Part shown: positions 62,870-64,000 of the stretch, piece by piece | How the letters are laid out: the number at the start of each line of letters is the position of its first letter | How positions within the stretch are numbered: position 1 is the stretch's first letter | NCBI GenBank assembly: GCA_902826775.1 | Contig: CADEHE010000006.1 | Span: 172,213 to 236,212 of the forward strand | Direction of reading: 5' to 3' | Source of the DNA: an uncultured Pseudomonadota bacterium | GTDB taxonomy: Bacteria; Pseudomonadota; Gammaproteobacteria; Burkholderiales; JALYOK01 | DNA length: 64,000 bases | Position numbers and translations under genes: made by a program | Notes under the pieces: generated by a model | Databases searched by the model: none | What the model was told of the DNA's origin: nothing | What the model saw: only the letters and a program-made list of their open reading frames with translations

Positions 62870-63147
62870 CGTTCCCAAGTGATGATGTTAGGTGCCGCAA
62901 TTCTAAAGCAATCAAGCGCAAAACGCTCTTTTTGCACAATTTGTCTCAGTTTGAGGCGTTGACGATTGGCGCTTTCGGAGACACTTTAGCGAGTCTGACT
63001 GTGTAGTGGTCTTTCTGGTTCGTTCTATCGACAGCGCTTAGGGCCTGTGCGACCATGCTCAAGGAGGTCTTGTGAAGCGCTTAATTCATATACTCCAGGC
63101 TATATATGCTCAAAATGGTTATATTAAGAGAGTGAACGATATTAACT

Positions 63148-64000
63148 ATGGGTAGTAAGCTGCTCTCCCGGGGCAACAAGGCAGGCCAAAAGGCTGATCT
63201 GTCGCTTTTTGGCGAGCCGTTAGTGACTGCGCCGCCGCATGGATTTCACCCGGCGGTGCAGAATTGGTTCGCGCGCACTTTTGGTGCGGCCACTGCGGCG
63301 CAGACCCAAGCTTGGCCGGCTATTAGCGCTGGACTAAACGTATTGATTGCCGCGCCCACCGGTTCGGGCAAGACGCTGGCGGGCTTTTTGGCCGCCATCG
63401 ATCAGTTGGTGCAACAGGGTGTCGCAGAGGGGCTGGCAGACGAAACCTACGTCGTCTATATCTCGCCGCTCAAAGCGCTATCCAACGATATCCAACGCAA
63501 CCTCGAGTGGCCGTTGGAAGGCATCCGCCAGGAACTCAAGGCACAGGGGCACCCGGAAGTCGTCATCCGCACCATGGTGCGTACCGGCGATACGCCGCAA
63601 TCGGCGCGTGATGCCATGCGCCGGCGCCCGCCGCACATTTTGGTGACCACGCCGGAATCGCTCTACATACTGCTCGGTTCGGAATCCGGCCGCGCCATGT
63701 TGAAAACGACGCGCAGCGTGATTGTCGACGAGATTCATGCGCTCGCGCCCGACAAGCGCGGCGTGCATCTGGCGCTGTCACTCGAAAGATTGGAGGCGCT
63801 CACCGGCGGCGGGCCTTCCATGAATTCGTCGAGCGGTCGCGGTCTGCAGCGCATCGGCATCTCCGCCACGCAGAAGCCGGTCGAGCGCATCGCCCGCTTT
63901 CTTGTGGGCACCGAAAGACGCGAAGCGGCCTTTCGTTCTCTTGATGAAAGACGCGAAGCGGCCTTTCGTTCTCTTGATGAAAGACGCGAAGCGGCCTTTC
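63148..64000 (+). CDS. Lhr-type DEAD/DEAH helicase, 3' end outside window
   Basis: The frame begins at ATG 63148 and stays open to the edge. Motif I is [13 protein letters not shown] (about 69-81), the Ia region [16 protein letters not shown], motif II VDEIHAL with DEIH at 194-197 and motif III GISATQ, as in Lhr (large helicase-related) proteins, which unwind DNA or DNA/RNA with ATP. From codon 256 the sequence consists of an 11-residue repeat ([11 protein letters not shown]) coded by a 33-bp tandem repeat that reaches the edge of the window. The Q-like motif [13 protein letters not shown] is also present. Confidence 0.9.
   Translation, partial: MGSKLLSRGNKAGQKADLSLFGEPLVTAPPHGFHPAVQNWFARTFGAATAAQTQAWPAISAGLNVLIAAPTGSGKTLAGFLAAIDQLVQQGVAEGLADETYVVYISPLKALSNDIQRNLEWPLEGIRQELKAQGHPEVVIRTMVRTGDTPQSARDAMRRRPPHILVTTPESLYILLGSESGRAMLKTTRSVIVDEIHALAPDKRGVHLALSLERLEALTGGGPSMNSSSGRGLQRIGISATQKPVERIARFLVGTERREAAFRSLDERREAAFRSLDERREAAF
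63913..64000 (+). repeat. 33-bp tandem repeat within the Lhr gene
   Basis: Units begin at 63913, 63946 and 63979; the first two are complete and identical, the third is cut by the edge after 22 bases. Each unit codes for 11 residues ([11 protein letters not shown]). The ends GAAAG and CTTTC within each unit form a small hairpin. Confidence 0.9.

Noticed and set aside
1..64000. CRISPR arrays, tRNA or rRNA genes, phage genes
   Set aside because: None seen: no regularly spaced direct repeats other than the 33-bp one in the helicase gene, no cloverleaf-type sequence and no phage structural genes.

Overview
The window is a dense, GC-rich (roughly 60% by eye) bacterial chromosomal segment. Gene families (MoxR/DUF58/DUF4129, LemA with an M48 peptidase, TRAP transporters, GlcG-like heme-binding protein, DUF2783 with an FAD hydroxylase, a B12-type MerR regulator with fatty-acid genes) and codon use suggest a Gram-negative proteobacterium, most likely a betaproteobacterium; that placement is inference. 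No rRNA, tRNA or CRISPR array was seen. About 64 protein-coding genes, several pseudogenes and one truncated IS110-type element are described.

Layout. 0-6 kb: a SpoIIM-DUF4129-DUF4350-MoxR-DUF58 operon (cut by the left edge). 6-10.3 kb: lipoprotein, peroxiredoxin, two hydrolases and a badly decayed cupin gene. 10.4-14.6 kb: three related genes, one joining SEL1 repeats to an unknown C-terminal domain, the next carrying that C-terminal domain alone and the third SEL1 repeats alone. 14.7-18.4 kb: M48 peptidase with LemA, a VOC protein and a HAD phosphatase. 18.6-20.3 kb: a D-aminoacylase-type amidohydrolase.

20.4-28.6 kb is the most coherent system: a CarH/LitR-like adenosylcobalamin light-sensor repressor heads a nine-gene, mostly overlapping operon with two cyclopropane-synthase-like methyltransferases, DUF2878 and DUF1295 membrane proteins, a lipocalin, a delta-9-type desaturase, an FAD oxidoreductase and DUF1365. 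Its promoter carries TGTATA-type elements, two of them 11 bp apart, as expected for CarH. The likely job is light or singlet-oxygen controlled remodelling of membrane fatty acids.

28.8-36.9 kb: a frameshifted ThDP enzyme, a cytochrome b561/cytochrome c' group, an SDR, a cupin dioxygenase, quinone reductase, a FAH-type hydratase and an orphan TRAP binding protein. 37-46.4 kb: an ECF sigma factor with an overlapping ChrR-like cupin protein, a 1099-residue IPT/FN3 repeat protein, a cytochrome c, two DUF4394 proteins and a small, possibly broken double-glycine peptide. 46.8-53.8 kb: O-methyltransferase, MetE-like protein, DUF2783 with an aromatic hydroxylase, cupin, epoxide hydrolase and an HtrA-like protein that has lost its catalytic His and Asp. 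53.8-64 kb: IS110 remnant, a J-domain/zinc/PilZ protein, GlcG-like protein, enoyl-CoA hydratase, a diguanylate cyclase, TRAP permeases with a uronate-dehydrogenase-like gene, endonuclease V, an M14 carboxypeptidase, and the start of an Lhr-type helicase that runs into an in-frame 33-bp tandem repeat at the right edge.
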